A stretch of 64,000 nucleotides of DNA from Bacillus sp. REN16 (GCF_020731355.1 NZ_JAJFZK010000001.1:248001-312000); one strand, 5' to 3'; counted from the first letter of the stretch, positions 9,222-18,493 are shown. The notes: generated by a model from the sequence alone, not told the origin. A program made the numbers and translations.

Positions 9222-10418
9222 ATGGGTAATAATCAATTAAATCCTGTAATGGGAGCAGAGCGAATTCATTCCATCGATGTGATTCGGGGGCTGGCGATAT
9301 TCGGTATTTTTTTCGTAAATATGCCTTCGTTTTTTTCTCCGGTTCTGTATTTAAATTCAAACACATGGTGGAACGGGGATTTAAATCAATGGACATATTG
9401 GATTGTCGACATTTTTGCACAAGCCAGTTTTTATACTCTGTTTTCGTTTCTTTTCGGATTTGGTATGGTCCTGTTTAAGGAAAGAGCGGTAGCGAAAGGA
9501 TATTCATTTTATCCATTAATTACAAGAAGATTAATCGTGCTTTTGCTGTTTGGGTGTTTACATGCGTTTTTTGTGTGGCATGGCGATATATTAATTACAT
9601 ATGCTATTGCGGGGGCAATTTTGCTATTATTTCATAAGGCAAAACCGCTCACTTTACTAATTTGGGCATTGGTACTTATCTTTGTACCAAACCTTTTTCT
9701 TGGTGGAATGATGTTTCTAGCCTTAATGTTCGAACCAGAATTAGGTGCTGTCATGTTTAATGAGCAACTGGCTCTAAAATCCGCAGAAATTTATGCGACA
9801 GGTGGATTCTGGGAAATTACGATTCAGAGATTCCATGATTGGTATTATGTAAATAATGCCTCCATGATCTTTGCATTAACCGTTACATTGTTGCCGATGT
9901 TTCTTCTGGGAGCCTTCATCGCTAAGAAGAAATGGTTTGAAGGAAGAGAGGAGGATCTAAAGAAAGTAAAAATTTTATGGCTGATTTCTCTAGTAATTGG
10001 GGTTCCAATGAAATTACTTCCATATTATACATCGAAGAATGCTGCGACTGAATATTTACAGGATACGATCGGTGGACCTGGCACATCCATATTATATGCC
10101 ACATCAATTGTCCTGATAATGAGACTTCCTTTATGGAAGAAATTGCTCTCACCGCTCGCGTTGGTTGGGCGCCTTTCATTAAGCAATTATTTATTCCAAT
10201 CGATTGTTTGCACGCTATTGTTTTATGGATATGGTTTTGGATTATATGGAAAAGTTGAACTTTATATAGGATTCCTTCTTACGATAGCTATTTTCATTAT
10301 TCAAATTCTGTTAAGCTCTCTATGGTTAAAAAAATTCAGGTTTGGTCCATTCGAATGGGTTTGGAGAACATTCACCTATGCCCAAAAGGTGGATATACGG
10401 AAAAAGACTATTCGTTAA
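9222..10418 (+). CDS. DUF418/YeiB-like multipass membrane protein
   Basis: 398 residues. It opens with RIHSIDVIRGLAIFGIFFVNM, the typical start of the YeiB/DUF418 family (related to heparan-alpha-glucosaminide acetyltransferase-like proteins), followed by about ten hydrophobic helices. The conserved C-terminal part includes PLALVGRLSLSNYLFQSI. The start ATG has AAGGAG nine bases upstream. The substrate is unknown. The last codons form the left arm of the terminator. A gene of this type is not at this spot in B. subtilis. Confidence 0.85.
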   Translation: MGNNQLNPVMGAERIHSIDVIRGLAIFGIFFVNMPSFFSPVLYLNSNTWWNGDLNQWTYWIVDIFAQASFYTLFSFLFGFGMVLFKERAVAKGYSFYPLITRRLIVLLLFGCLHAFFVWHGDILITYAIAGAILLLFHKAKPLTLLIWALVLIFVPNLFLGGMMFLALMFEPELGAVMFNEQLALKSAEIYATGGFWEITIQRFHDWYYVNNASMIFALTVTLLPMFLLGAFIAKKKWFEGREEDLKKVKILWLISLVIGVPMKLLPYYTSKNAATEYLQDTIGGPGTSILYATSIVLIMRLPLWKKLLSPLALVGRLSLSNYLFQSIVCTLLFYGYGFGLYGKVELYIGFLLTIAIFIIQILLSSLWLKKFRFGPFEWVWRTFTYAQKVDIRKKTIR

Positions 10419-10434
10419 TTCGAATAGTCTTTTT
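10401..10434. terminator. Bidirectional terminator, DUF418 gene / Spo0E-like gene
   Basis: A perfect 14-bp stem AAAAAGACTATTCG / CGAATAGTCTTTTT around TTAATT lies across the DUF418 stop codon and reaches the convergent spo0E-like stop. It has a poly-T run in both directions. Confidence 0.88.
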
Positions 10435-10600
10435 AGTTCACCATTTTTAGCTTTTTCTGTTTGTTTTTTTGATAAATATTTAATAATTGGTCTAATTCCT
10501 GACTACACTTTACTGTCTCCCAAGCAGTAAAGCCATGCCTATCGGCTAAAGTAGTCATTTTACGGCGCTTTAATTCAATTGCAATTTTCAACATGAACAT
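10433..10600 (-). CDS. Spo0E-like aspartyl-phosphate phosphatase (YisI position)
   Basis: 55 residues, beginning MFMLKIAIELKRRKM. It contains SQELDQLLNIY, matching the Spo0E family signature SxxLDxLL.xY of small two-helix phosphatases that dephosphorylate Spo0A~P. GGAG lies eight bases before the chosen ATG; ATGs at 10606 and 10594 are alternatives. In B. subtilis the Spo0E homologue yisI sits between gerPA and yisK, as here. Residues between the helices (RHGFTAWETVKC) also fit the family loop. Confidence 0.8.
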   Translation of the reverse strand: MFMLKIAIELKRRKMTTLADRHGFTAWETVKCSQELDQLLNIYQKNKQKKLKMVN

Positions 10601-10760
10601 TTTCATTTCTCCATTTTTTTTAAGTCGCTTACTATCCGTAACATAGACTAAAGTAGTATATACAATGTTTGTACTATTATTATACCTACCCTTACAAAGA
10701 TTAAAACAAGTTCGATAAAACCTCTTAAAATGTTACAAAATAATACAATCTTCTACAAAA

Positions 10761-10767
10761 TGTCGAA
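10761..10767 (+). promoter_or_regulatory. Possible Spo0A box
   Basis: TGTCGAA, an exact match to the seven-base 0A box, lies between the divergent spo0E-like and yisK genes. A single seven-base match can occur by chance. Confidence 0.3.
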
Positions 10768-10826
10768 GAAGGAAATTCGTAACCTTAAGTAGAATGTAAT
10801 AAGAGATTATATAAGAGGTGATGATA

Positions 10827-11732
10827 ATGAGGTTTGTAACAGCTGAAAAGAATGGAAAACAATTTATCGGGTTGGTAAACGAAAAGCAAGATCATGTTGT
10901 CGATCTAAAGGCTGTTGAAATGCAAATGGACGAGATAATTAGCATACCAGAAACAATGATGGAAGCCATTGCCATGGGGGAAAAGTTTCTAGAGAGGGTA
11001 CATCAAATTACAGAATGGACACTAAAACATTCAGAATCAGACGGCATATATCCAATTGAGGATATTACATTAAAAGCACCAATTCCAAAACCAAGCAAAA
11101 ATATTTTTTGTGTTGGCAAAAATTATGCAGACCATGTGATTGAAATGGGCAGTGCTAAGGATATCCCTGAGCATGTCATGATGTTCACAAAGGCACCAAC
11201 GACAGTTGTGGGTCCTGATGCTATCGTAATGAATCATAAAAAAATTACGGAGCAACTGGATTACGAAGGGGAATTGGCAGTTGTAATCGGGAAAGTTGGT
11301 CGTGGAATCAAAGAAAGTGAAGCTTTGGAATATGTATTTGGGTATACAATCGTGAACGATATTACTGCACGTGATATACAATCAAGACATAAACAATTTT
11401 TCCTTGGAAAAAGCTTAGATACTACGTGTCCAATGGGGCCAACGCTTGTACATAAATCTCTAATTCCATATCCAAGTCAATTATCCGTATTAACTGAAGT
11501 AAATGGGGAGGTTCGGCAGGCAGGGAACACAAGTCAGTTTATATTCCCGATAGAAAAAATTATTTCGGTGATTTCTCAAGGAATGACATTAGAGCCTGGT
11601 GATATTATCGCAACAGGTACACCAGCAGGAGTAGGAAAAGGCTTTAATCCGCCGCGCTATTTAAAGGCTGGGGATATTATAGAAATTACGATTGATGTGC
11701 TTGGTACATTAAGAAATAAAATCGAGGAATAA
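10827..11732 (+). CDS. yisK: YisK, fumarylacetoacetate hydrolase family protein
   Basis: 301 residues, the same length as B. subtilis YisK, which acts as an oxaloacetate decarboxylase in vitro and is linked to the Mbl cell-wall machinery. The FAH fold is recognised by FCVGKNYADHV, the metal ligands in DYEGELAVVIGK and NDITARDIQ, and TGTPAGVG near the end. Of the clustered starts, the ATG at 10827 is preferred because GAGGTG lies six bases upstream. It stands alone. Confidence 0.92.
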   Translation: MRFVTAEKNGKQFIGLVNEKQDHVVDLKAVEMQMDEIISIPETMMEAIAMGEKFLERVHQITEWTLKHSESDGIYPIEDITLKAPIPKPSKNIFCVGKNYADHVIEMGSAKDIPEHVMMFTKAPTTVVGPDAIVMNHKKITEQLDYEGELAVVIGKVGRGIKESEALEYVFGYTIVNDITARDIQSRHKQFFLGKSLDTTCPMGPTLVHKSLIPYPSQLSVLTEVNGEVRQAGNTSQFIFPIEKIISVISQGMTLEPGDIIATGTPAGVGKGFNPPRYLKAGDIIEITIDVLGTLRNKIEE

Positions 11733-11899
11733 AAAGAAATGCATAAGGCGCCTGAAGCCATTCATTGAAGTTCGATCCGTCACAAAAACGCCATAATTAC
11801 TATGCCAACAGTGAAAAAGGACTGATTGAATCTTTTTATTTTCAACATAAACATGCTATGATTATCCATGAATGAAAAAGAAAAAGGAGGAAGTAGTAC

Positions 11900-12268
11900 A
11901 TGACAGTAAATACTCATGCACATATTACTTCTTGGGTAGTTGCTATTATTCTATTTGTTATAGCAGCAACAATCCTGAATAAGGCCGGAAAAGAAAAATC
12001 CCAAAAAATTGTTAAAATGACTTTGCGTTTATTTTATTTATTCATTTTAGCTACAGGTTTCCTACTTTTATTTGGAGGCGTAGTAATTGATGGTGAATAC
12101 ATAGGTAAAGCCATTCTTGGCATATTAACAATTGGATTTATGGAAATGATTTTGGCACGTTCTAGTAAAGGAAAATCAACTGGATTATTCTGGGCATTGT
12201 TTGTCATTGTCTTAGTTTTAACCATTGCGCTAGGTGCGAAACTTCCACTTGGTCTATGGCGTTTCTAA
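11900..12268 (+). CDS. yisL: YisL, DUF1516 membrane protein
   Basis: 122 residues with four predicted transmembrane helices: residues 8-28, 45-64, 68-85 and 92-115. Its size and position after yisK match YisL (DUF1516), whose function is unknown. Preceded by AAAGGAGGAAG and followed by a terminator, so it is a single-gene unit. Confidence 0.9.
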   Translation: MTVNTHAHITSWVVAIILFVIAATILNKAGKEKSQKIVKMTLRLFYLFILATGFLLLFGGVVIDGEYIGKAILGILTIGFMEMILARSSKGKSTGLFWALFVIVLVLTIALGAKLPLGLWRF

Positions 12269-12277
12269 AAAAATGTG

Positions 12278-12306
12278 AAAAAGCTACCTTTCAAGGTAGT
12301 TTTTTC
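12278..12306 (+). terminator. Terminator of yisL
   Basis: CTACCTT / AAGGTAG with a two-base loop, followed by TTTTTTCTTTTTTTT. Confidence 0.85.
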
Positions 12307-12379
12307 TTTTTTTTCTGTGTTTTTCGACATGAAATTATGCTATCTTTATGAATAGATACATACTTCATGAGTAAAAAGA

Positions 12380-13828
12380 GTGGTGAATCTCGTATTGAGA
12401 ACCTATAGCTTCTTATTTAAACAGTTGAAAGATATCAATGAAATAATAGAGCAACACCAACTTACGATCGAAAAACATAAAAATATTGAAGCCTATTATG
12501 AAAAAAAGGCCGAGGAAAAGATTGCATGCCTTGCCTATTATGATGCAGAAACCGGTTTGCCGAATCGTTTGCATTTTACAAAGCAAGTAGAGGATTTTGT
12601 GCAACGGTATTCAAAGAAAAAGAAGCATAATAAATTAGCTGTGCTATTTGTTGATCTTGACAGATTTAAAATGATAAATGATACGGTTGGGCATTATGCG
12701 GGGGATATTATACTTAAGGAACTTGCAAAACGAATTCAACTGCTGCTTCCTAAAAAGAGTTATCACGCCAGATTTAGTGGTGATAAATTTACGATTTTGA
12801 TAACCGAGGATGTTGAAGTTGAAAAGATCGTTGATCTTGGTCAGACATTATTGCATGAAATTGCGAAACCCATTATGTATGAAGCACGTGAATTTTTTTT
12901 AACCGGAAGCATAGGGGGTAGTTTTTACCCGAATGACGGGATTACTACTGAGTTACTATTTAAACATGCCGATACGGCTATGAACCTTGCAAAACAGCAG
13001 GGTGGCAATAAAATGAAATTCTATTCAACAGAAATGAATCAGCAAGTATTGTATAAGCTTGAGCTTGAGGGCTATTTACGAAGAGCTCTTGAAAAGAAAG
13101 AATTTCATTTATGCTTTCAACCGTTAATTGATCTAGCTTCAGGTGAGGTCTACGGCAGCGAAGCTTTAATACGTTGGGAGCATCCAAAGCTAGGGCTCGT
13201 CTCACCCGGGGAGTTTATCCCTTTGGCAGAGGAAACAGGCCTTATTCATGAGATTGGCAAATGGGTCTTGAAAAAGGCCTGTCAGGAGAACAAGAGATGG
13301 CATGATATGGGATATGATTACTTAACCATTTCCGTTAATGTATCAGCAAACCAATTCCAACAGATTAGCTTTATTGATGAGGTGAAAGAGGTTTTATTCG
13401 AAACAGGTCTTCCACCGCAATATTTAACACTTGAGCTTACCGAGGGAGTAATGCTTAGAAATATTACCCATAGTGTTATTGTGATGAAAGAACTCCAAAA
13501 GCTCGGTGTCAAGGTGTCCATAGATGATTTTGGAACGGGCTATTCATCATTAAGTTATCTCAAGGATTTACCAATTAATACGTTAAAAATTGACCAAACT
13601 TTTATTAATAATCTTAAGGTAAATACCACTGATATCGCGATTGTGAAGGCGATCATTACGATGGGACATGGCCTTTCAGTGAAAGTGGTCGCTGAAGGTG
13701 TTGAAACCAATGAGCAAATTGCATTATTAAAGGAACTTCAATGTCATTATGCTCAAGGGTTCTACATTGATCGTCCAATGAAAAGTGAGGATTTCGAAGA
13801 GGGTTTGGCAAAGCTAAAAGCATTGTAA
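12380..13828 (+). CDS. Degenerate GGDEF / intact EAL domain protein
   Basis: 482 residues, probable cyclic-di-GMP phosphodiesterase. Residues about 50-215 form a GGDEF domain in which the signature is SGDKF instead of GGDEF, so diguanylate cyclase activity is unlikely; it may bind GTP. Residues about 225-480 form an EAL domain with the key positions kept: EALIRW, NVSANQF, LTEGV, DDFGTGYSSL, LKIDQTF, AEGVE and QGFYIDRP. No membrane segment or sensor domain is present, only a short N-terminal coiled coil. The GTG start has a weak ribosome site; a start a few codons downstream is possible. Confidence 0.9.
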   Translation: MVNLVLRTYSFLFKQLKDINEIIEQHQLTIEKHKNIEAYYEKKAEEKIACLAYYDAETGLPNRLHFTKQVEDFVQRYSKKKKHNKLAVLFVDLDRFKMINDTVGHYAGDIILKELAKRIQLLLPKKSYHARFSGDKFTILITEDVEVEKIVDLGQTLLHEIAKPIMYEAREFFLTGSIGGSFYPNDGITTELLFKHADTAMNLAKQQGGNKMKFYSTEMNQQVLYKLELEGYLRRALEKKEFHLCFQPLIDLASGEVYGSEALIRWEHPKLGLVSPGEFIPLAEETGLIHEIGKWVLKKACQENKRWHDMGYDYLTISVNVSANQFQQISFIDEVKEVLFETGLPPQYLTLELTEGVMLRNITHSVIVMKELQKLGVKVSIDDFGTGYSSLSYLKDLPINTLKIDQTFINNLKVNTTDIAIVKAIITMGHGLSVKVVAEGVETNEQIALLKELQCHYAQGFYIDRPMKSEDFEEGLAKLKAL

Positions 13829-13836
13829 AAATAAAA

Positions 13837-13860
13837 GGGCTGTTCAAATATGAACAGCCC
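13837..13860 (-). terminator. Terminator, mainly of the minus-strand DUF2777 gene
   Basis: GGGCTGTTCA / TGAACAGCCC around AATA. The T-rich tail is on the minus-strand side, so it fits the convergent DUF2777-like gene better, but it may end both. Confidence 0.75.
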
Positions 13861-13870
13861 TAACTTACAA

Positions 13871-13900
13871 TGTCAAGTTCCATGCGCCTTGCACTTTTCT
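13871..13900. repeat. Repeat family B stub
   Basis: TGTCAAGTTCCATGCGCC followed by TTGCACTTTTCT looks like the two ends of family B joined with the interior missing. It abuts the DUF2777 stop codon. Confidence 0.5.
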
Positions 13901-14463
13901 TATTTGCAAATGGTTGATAGAATTGCCCTCTTTCCATTTGCTAAAGTAAATTCAAATCGATCTTTTTTTAGTTTTCCGCGTGAAAAATGGTGGTGAACAG
14001 ATAATAGCATTTCGGTATTATCAAACGTGATAAAATTAACACCTTCATTTTCATCCTTTTCATCTTGATACATTAATTGATTATGACAATGTAAACAATC
14101 ATATAAGGAAAACGAAAGCTTATTTAAAGTAGACGTAAAGCGCAAAAATTGATCCTCCGAAAAGCCTTCAAGCCATTCTTTATAAGCAAGGCTTAATTTC
14201 TTACGAAAACGGAGGCAATCCCCATTATCGAGCTTATAAAAATATCCGCTCATTTGGATAAGTCCATCTTCCACAAAAATACCTTTTTCCCATTTATTTA
14301 GAGTGAAAACTTCAACTTCTTTGCCAATCATTTCTTCTAGCATGGATGCTTCATCTGTTTCAGCATCAAAGAAGATCCATTGGTCATTTATGGATTCTGT
14401 TGTACCTGTAATAAAAGAGCGTTTTTGTTCAGCTATGCTGCCAAGACGTTGTTGTAGATCCAA
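13900..14463 (-). CDS. DUF2777-like protein (YisN position)
   Basis: 187 residues, soluble, unknown function. The content suggests DUF2777, the family of B. subtilis YisN, a neighbour of yisL there; I recognise this from context and length more than from motifs. A Cys-containing segment YDCLHCHNQLMY could bind metal. A TTG start at 14463 is chosen because GGAGG lies six bases upstream; the ATG at 14481 has no ribosome site and would put that GGAGG inside the gene. Confidence 0.7.
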   Translation of the reverse strand: MDLQQRLGSIAEQKRSFITGTTESINDQWIFFDAETDEASMLEEMIGKEVEVFTLNKWEKGIFVEDGLIQMSGYFYKLDNGDCLRFRKKLSLAYKEWLEGFSEDQFLRFTSTLNKLSFSLYDCLHCHNQLMYQDEKDENEGVNFITFDNTEMLLSVHHHFSRGKLKKDRFEFTLANGKRAILSTICK

Positions 14464-14596
14464 AGCAAATCCTCCATCCATCGGTGCAGTTTATTTGAAA
14501 GTAGTATTATCCTCTTTTTAGACAAAAGAACAGAAATTTATAACAAGGATTTTGGTGAGTTTGTACCTGGATTTTAGGGAAGGATTGAAACAACAA

Positions 14597-14625
14597 ATAA
14601 CAGCCTGAACTTTTTCAGGCTGTTA
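14597..14625 (-). terminator. Terminator of the MATE transporter gene
   Basis: ATAACAGCCTGAA / TTCAGGCTGTTAT stem overlapping the last codons of the minus-strand MATE gene. Confidence 0.75.
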
Positions 14626-15985
14626 TGTTTGCATGTTCAGTTGGTGTAACAAACGATTTTTTCACCCATGCTCGGGAACGCCATCTCCACAGCATAACGA
14701 CACCGCGGACCCATTCATCGACAATAAAAGAAATCCAAACTCCAACTAATCCGAGTTCAAAGTGTATGCCGAGCACATACGCAATCGGTACACAAATACC
14801 CCACATCGATAGGATTCCCATATAAACCGGTAATTTAACATCGCCTGCTGCCCTTAATGCATTTATTAATACAAGATTAAAAGCTCGACCTGGTTCAAGA
14901 ATGATGGTTAAAAGGATGAGGATACCACCTGTTTCTATAATCTCTTGATTATCCGTAAAGATTGATAAAAGAGGATCCTTAAAGAATGAAAATACAATAG
15001 CCATTGCTGCCGAAATGATAACCGCGAGCTTTAAGCTTTTTAATGCCCTCTTAAAAGCATCATTAATTTGACGTGCTCCAATCATCTGTCCAACTAAAAT
15101 CTGTGTCCCTTGACTTATCGCGATGCTAAAAAGGAAAATGAACATCATTAGGTTCTGGGCATAAACCTTCGTCGTCAAAGCCTGAGTTCCCATGATTGTA
15201 ATAAAATAAGTAATAAACATCTGTGATGAGTTATAGGAAAGCTGTTCTCCAGCTGATGGAATACCAATTTTAAGCAGATTTTGAAGATGGACTTTCGGTA
15301 AACGGAATATCTTTTTAAATGGAAGTCCGTGACTCACTCGTTTGATTAAAAGATAGGTGATAATCAGTAAGCCTACTAATCTACTAAATGATGTTGATAT
15401 TGCAACCCCTTCAACCCCTAGAACCGGTAAACCAAACGGACCAAAGATAAAAATGTAATTTCCGATGACGTTCAGGATATTCATTCCAATTGTGACGTAC
15501 ATCGTGTCTCTCGTAAAACCATAGCTTCGGATGACTGCCCCAATTGTCATGATTAGTGCTTGAAGAAAGGAAAAAACACCTACGATTTTAAGATAGCTAT
15601 TCGCCTCGTCTAATAATTCAACAGGCAAGTCCATTAGAAGCAGAAGCTTTTTGCTCCAAATAAAAACGACAAGACTTAGTATAAGTCCGAATACAAGGTT
15701 TGCAAAGATAGAGACCACTGCAACCTCAGCAGCACTTTTTTCGTTATTAGCACCGAAATGCTGGGCCACTAAAACAGCCGTACCGGTTGCAACGAACCCA
15801 AACATAACAATAATTAATGATAAGATTTGGTTAGAGACCCCAACGGCTGCAACTGAATTATCAGAATACAAACTGAGCATTAAGGTATCGGCATTTCCCA
15901 TTAACATATGTAACAGTAATTCAATGAAGATGGGCCATGTTAACGCAAACAATGTTAATTTTTTTGTATTTATAGAAGTTCCCAA
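14615..15985 (-). CDS. MATE family efflux transporter (YisQ-like)
   Basis: 456 residues and twelve predicted membrane helices arranged as two MatE halves. Family features include PIFIELLLHMLMGNADTLMLS in the first helix and VALSNQILS-like AVGVSNQIL after it, with a second half beginning near IPSAGEQLSYNSSQMF. It is a Na+- or H+-coupled multidrug or metabolite exporter; the substrate cannot be read. The TTG start has AAAGGGAG nine bases upstream. B. subtilis yisQ lies in this general region. Single-gene unit. Confidence 0.9.
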   Translation of the reverse strand: MGTSINTKKLTLFALTWPIFIELLLHMLMGNADTLMLSLYSDNSVAAVGVSNQILSLIIVMFGFVATGTAVLVAQHFGANNEKSAAEVAVVSIFANLVFGLILSLVVFIWSKKLLLLMDLPVELLDEANSYLKIVGVFSFLQALIMTIGAVIRSYGFTRDTMYVTIGMNILNVIGNYIFIFGPFGLPVLGVEGVAISTSFSRLVGLLIITYLLIKRVSHGLPFKKIFRLPKVHLQNLLKIGIPSAGEQLSYNSSQMFITYFITIMGTQALTTKVYAQNLMMFIFLFSIAISQGTQILVGQMIGARQINDAFKRALKSLKLAVIISAAMAIVFSFFKDPLLSIFTDNQEIIETGGILILLTIILEPGRAFNLVLINALRAAGDVKLPVYMGILSMWGICVPIAYVLGIHFELGLVGVWISFIVDEWVRGVVMLWRWRSRAWVKKSFVTPTEHANITA

Positions 15986-16197
15986 GCTGTCAACTCCCTT
16001 TATTTCTTTAATGCAAAACTACATTAGTTTATCACAGATTGTTGAAAGAAAGAATAGGCACTTTTAAAGAAATAAGGATTATTAAATTGGTCGAAAAATA
16101 TGTACAAAATATGAACAAACACTTGTTATATTTGACTTATGAGAAGGGAAAAGGTTACTTTAAAGATTGAAAGAACTAAGAGGATAGGAGTTTCGTG

Positions 16198-17583
16198 ATG
16201 AAGAAAAAGATCTGTATAGTGGCTTTACTGATTCCATTGTTACTTTTGTCGGGCATTCCCGCTTTGGCTGCTGACAATCGACCAATAGAGGAAGAAAGTA
16301 TTTATTACATAATGGTGGATCGTTTTAATAATGCTGATAGTGCAAATGATTTTGCAGTGGACCTTACGAATCCCAATGCCTATTATGGGGGAGACATCCC
16401 AGGGATCATAAGTCGGCTTGATTACTTGAAGGATATGGGATTTACGTCAATTTTATTATCACCAATATTTGAAAATGAGGCGGATACTTTTTATCCGTAT
16501 GTGGTAAAAGACAGACGTGCAATCAATACACATTATGGGACTTCTGAAGATTTAAAAGAGCTTGTAAAAGAAGCGCATGACAAAGGGATAAAAATTATTC
16601 TTGATCTCGGAATCACTTCAAATGAGACTTTAAATGATGAGATTGTTGAAGATACCAAATGGTGGATTCAAGAGACAGATATTGATGGATATAAGCTTGA
16701 TCTTGTTGATGGAGTTACACCCCAATTTATCACTACATTATCAAGCGAACTGAAATCAGAGAAAGAAAATTTTTTAGTGATTGGACAACCTGTTGGTGGC
16801 GATAACCTGCATGAGTTTGAAGCAGCGGGACTTGATTCTGTGTTTAACACGGTACCTTATGAAGGAATCACAAGCTTTAGTGCGCCAGACCAAACCTTTA
16901 CTGATTTCGAAAATATTTGGGAACAAGCACGTGGTTTTGAAAATCCGAATTCGTTACTTAATTTCTTCGATAATCCGAATACGGTTCGATTCACTTATCT
17001 GGCTACAGAAGCTAATGAGCATCCAGCACCACGCCTAAAGGCAGCAATGACATATTTGTATACAACACCTGGAATCCCAGTCATTTTCTATGGAACAGAA
17101 ATTGCTTTAAATGGCACGGAGATACCTGACAACCTCGGTTTAATGGACTTTCGAACAGACAAAGAGCTTGTTGACTATATTACATTGCTCGCTAAGATCA
17201 GATCGGGTGTACCTGCTTTAACAAAAGGAACAGTCGAATTGGTCAAAAATGATGCAGGAATGCTCGTTTTTAAACGGGAATATGAGGGAGAAACAGCATT
17301 TGTTGCAATTAATAATACAACGAAAACACAAAGTTTTACTTTAACGTCTGACCAAGTTGGGGAAGATAAGGAATTATTTGGATTGATTACAGAGGATCTT
17401 TTTCGTTCAACCGATGATGAATTTCATCTTGTTGTCAATCGTGATATCTCGGAAGTGTTTGTGGCTCGGGACACGACAAAAATTAATTATACATTATTCA
17501 TTGCGGTATTTATTGTACCGGTGTTAATGATTGGATTCATTTTGCTTAATAAAAAAAGTCATGGTAATAAAGAAACTGAATAA
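16198..17583 (+). CDS. Membrane-anchored GH13 (alpha-amylase-like) protein, probable pseudoenzyme
   Basis: 461 residues: signal peptide (MKKKICIVALLIPLLLLSG, cleavage near ALAAD), a GH13 TIM barrel, a beta C-domain, and a C-terminal membrane helix (TLFIAVFIVPVLMIGFILL) with a basic tail. The barrel start (YYIMVDRFNNAD, YYGGDIPGIISRLDYLKDMG) is clearly alpha-amylase-like. The nucleophile Asp168 is present in GYKLDLVD, but region I lacks the Asn-His (DLGITSNE), the acid/base Glu is Gln197 (VIGQP), and the region IV His-Asp is Pro-Asn261 (FFDNPN). Hydrolysis is therefore unlikely; a carbohydrate-binding or scaffold role on the outer cell surface is possible. AGGAG precedes the ATG. Confidence 0.85.
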   Translation: MKKKICIVALLIPLLLLSGIPALAADNRPIEEESIYYIMVDRFNNADSANDFAVDLTNPNAYYGGDIPGIISRLDYLKDMGFTSILLSPIFENEADTFYPYVVKDRRAINTHYGTSEDLKELVKEAHDKGIKIILDLGITSNETLNDEIVEDTKWWIQETDIDGYKLDLVDGVTPQFITTLSSELKSEKENFLVIGQPVGGDNLHEFEAAGLDSVFNTVPYEGITSFSAPDQTFTDFENIWEQARGFENPNSLLNFFDNPNTVRFTYLATEANEHPAPRLKAAMTYLYTTPGIPVIFYGTEIALNGTEIPDNLGLMDFRTDKELVDYITLLAKIRSGVPALTKGTVELVKNDAGMLVFKREYEGETAFVAINNTTKTQSFTLTSDQVGEDKELFGLITEDLFRSTDDEFHLVVNRDISEVFVARDTTKINYTLFIAVFIVPVLMIGFILLNKKSHGNKETE

Positions 17584-17588
17584 ACAGT

Positions 17589-17622
17589 AAAGCATCATCC
17601 AATGTAAAGGATGATGCTTTTT
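17589..17622. terminator. Bidirectional terminator between GH13 and SDR genes
   Basis: AAAGCATCATCC / GGATGATGCTTTTT around AATGTAAA, between two convergent genes. Confidence 0.88.
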
Positions 17623-17626
17623 ACTT

Positions 17627-18493
17627 TTACCCGTTTACAATTTCCCCGCCATTCACGTGAAGAATCTGCCCAGACATATAGGAGGAGTCATCACTAGCAA
17701 GGAAAATATAGCTTGGTGCCACTTCCTCCGGTTGTCCTGGTCGTTTCATTGGTGTTGTTGAGCCGAATTTCGCAACTTGGTCACTTGTAAAGGTAGAAGG
17801 AATAAGCGGTGTCCAAATCGGCCCGGGAGCGACTGCATTTACGCGAATTCCTTTTCCAACCAATTGCAAGGAGAGTGACCTTGTAAACGAAACGACTGCA
17901 CCTTTTGTTGATGAATAATCAATGAGCTGCTCATTTCCTTTATAGGCTGTAACAGATGCCGTATTGATGATGGAACTTCCCTGCTTTAAGTGAGGAAGTG
18001 CTGCCTTTGTTAAGTAAAAATAAGAAAAAATATTGGTTCTGAATGTTTTTTCCAGCTGTTCAGCTGTGATGTTCGAGATACTTTTTTGGGGATGCTGTTC
18101 GGCTGCATTATTAACTAAAATATCTAATTGTCCAAACGTATCAACCGTTTTCTTCACAATCTCTTTACAGAATTCTTCATTTCCAATATCCCCGGAAAGA
18201 AGTAAGCATTTTTGTCCTTCCTCTTCAACCTGATGCTTCGTTTCCTTAGCATCCTCATGCTCTTCCAAATAAACGATGACCACATTTGCGCCTTCTTTCG
18301 CATAATGAATCGCGACGGCTTTTCCAATTCCACTATCCCCACCAGTAATAATAGCAACCTTATTTTTTAACTTATTGCTGCCTTGATAGGAATGATCCTC
18401 TGAGACTGGTCTTGGTACCATTTCAGTCTCAGTTCCAGGCTGGTGATTTTGATGCTGCGCTGGCAAAATATTTTTCCCTTTACTATTTGACAA
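17627..18493 (-). CDS. Short-chain dehydrogenase/reductase, general-stress type
   Basis: 288 residues. A Pro/Gln-rich leader (LPAQHQNHQPG) precedes a Rossmann NAD(P)-binding fold with TGGDSGIGKAVA, NNAAEQ, catalytic Ser in INTASVTAY and YSSTKGA (Tyr-x3-Lys), and the terminal HVNGGEIVNG. This leader-plus-core layout is that of the Bacillus stress SDRs (YdaD/YhdF/YhxC-like), whose substrates are unknown. TTG at 18493 is chosen since AAAGGGG lies about nine bases upstream; an upstream GTG would be too close. Confidence 0.88.
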   Translation of the reverse strand: MSNSKGKNILPAQHQNHQPGTETEMVPRPVSEDHSYQGSNKLKNKVAIITGGDSGIGKAVAIHYAKEGANVVIVYLEEHEDAKETKHQVEEEGQKCLLLSGDIGNEEFCKEIVKKTVDTFGQLDILVNNAAEQHPQKSISNITAEQLEKTFRTNIFSYFYLTKAALPHLKQGSSIINTASVTAYKGNEQLIDYSSTKGAVVSFTRSLSLQLVGKGIRVNAVAPGPIWTPLIPSTFTSDQVAKFGSTTPMKRPGQPEEVAPSYIFLASDDSSYMSGQILHVNGGEIVNG

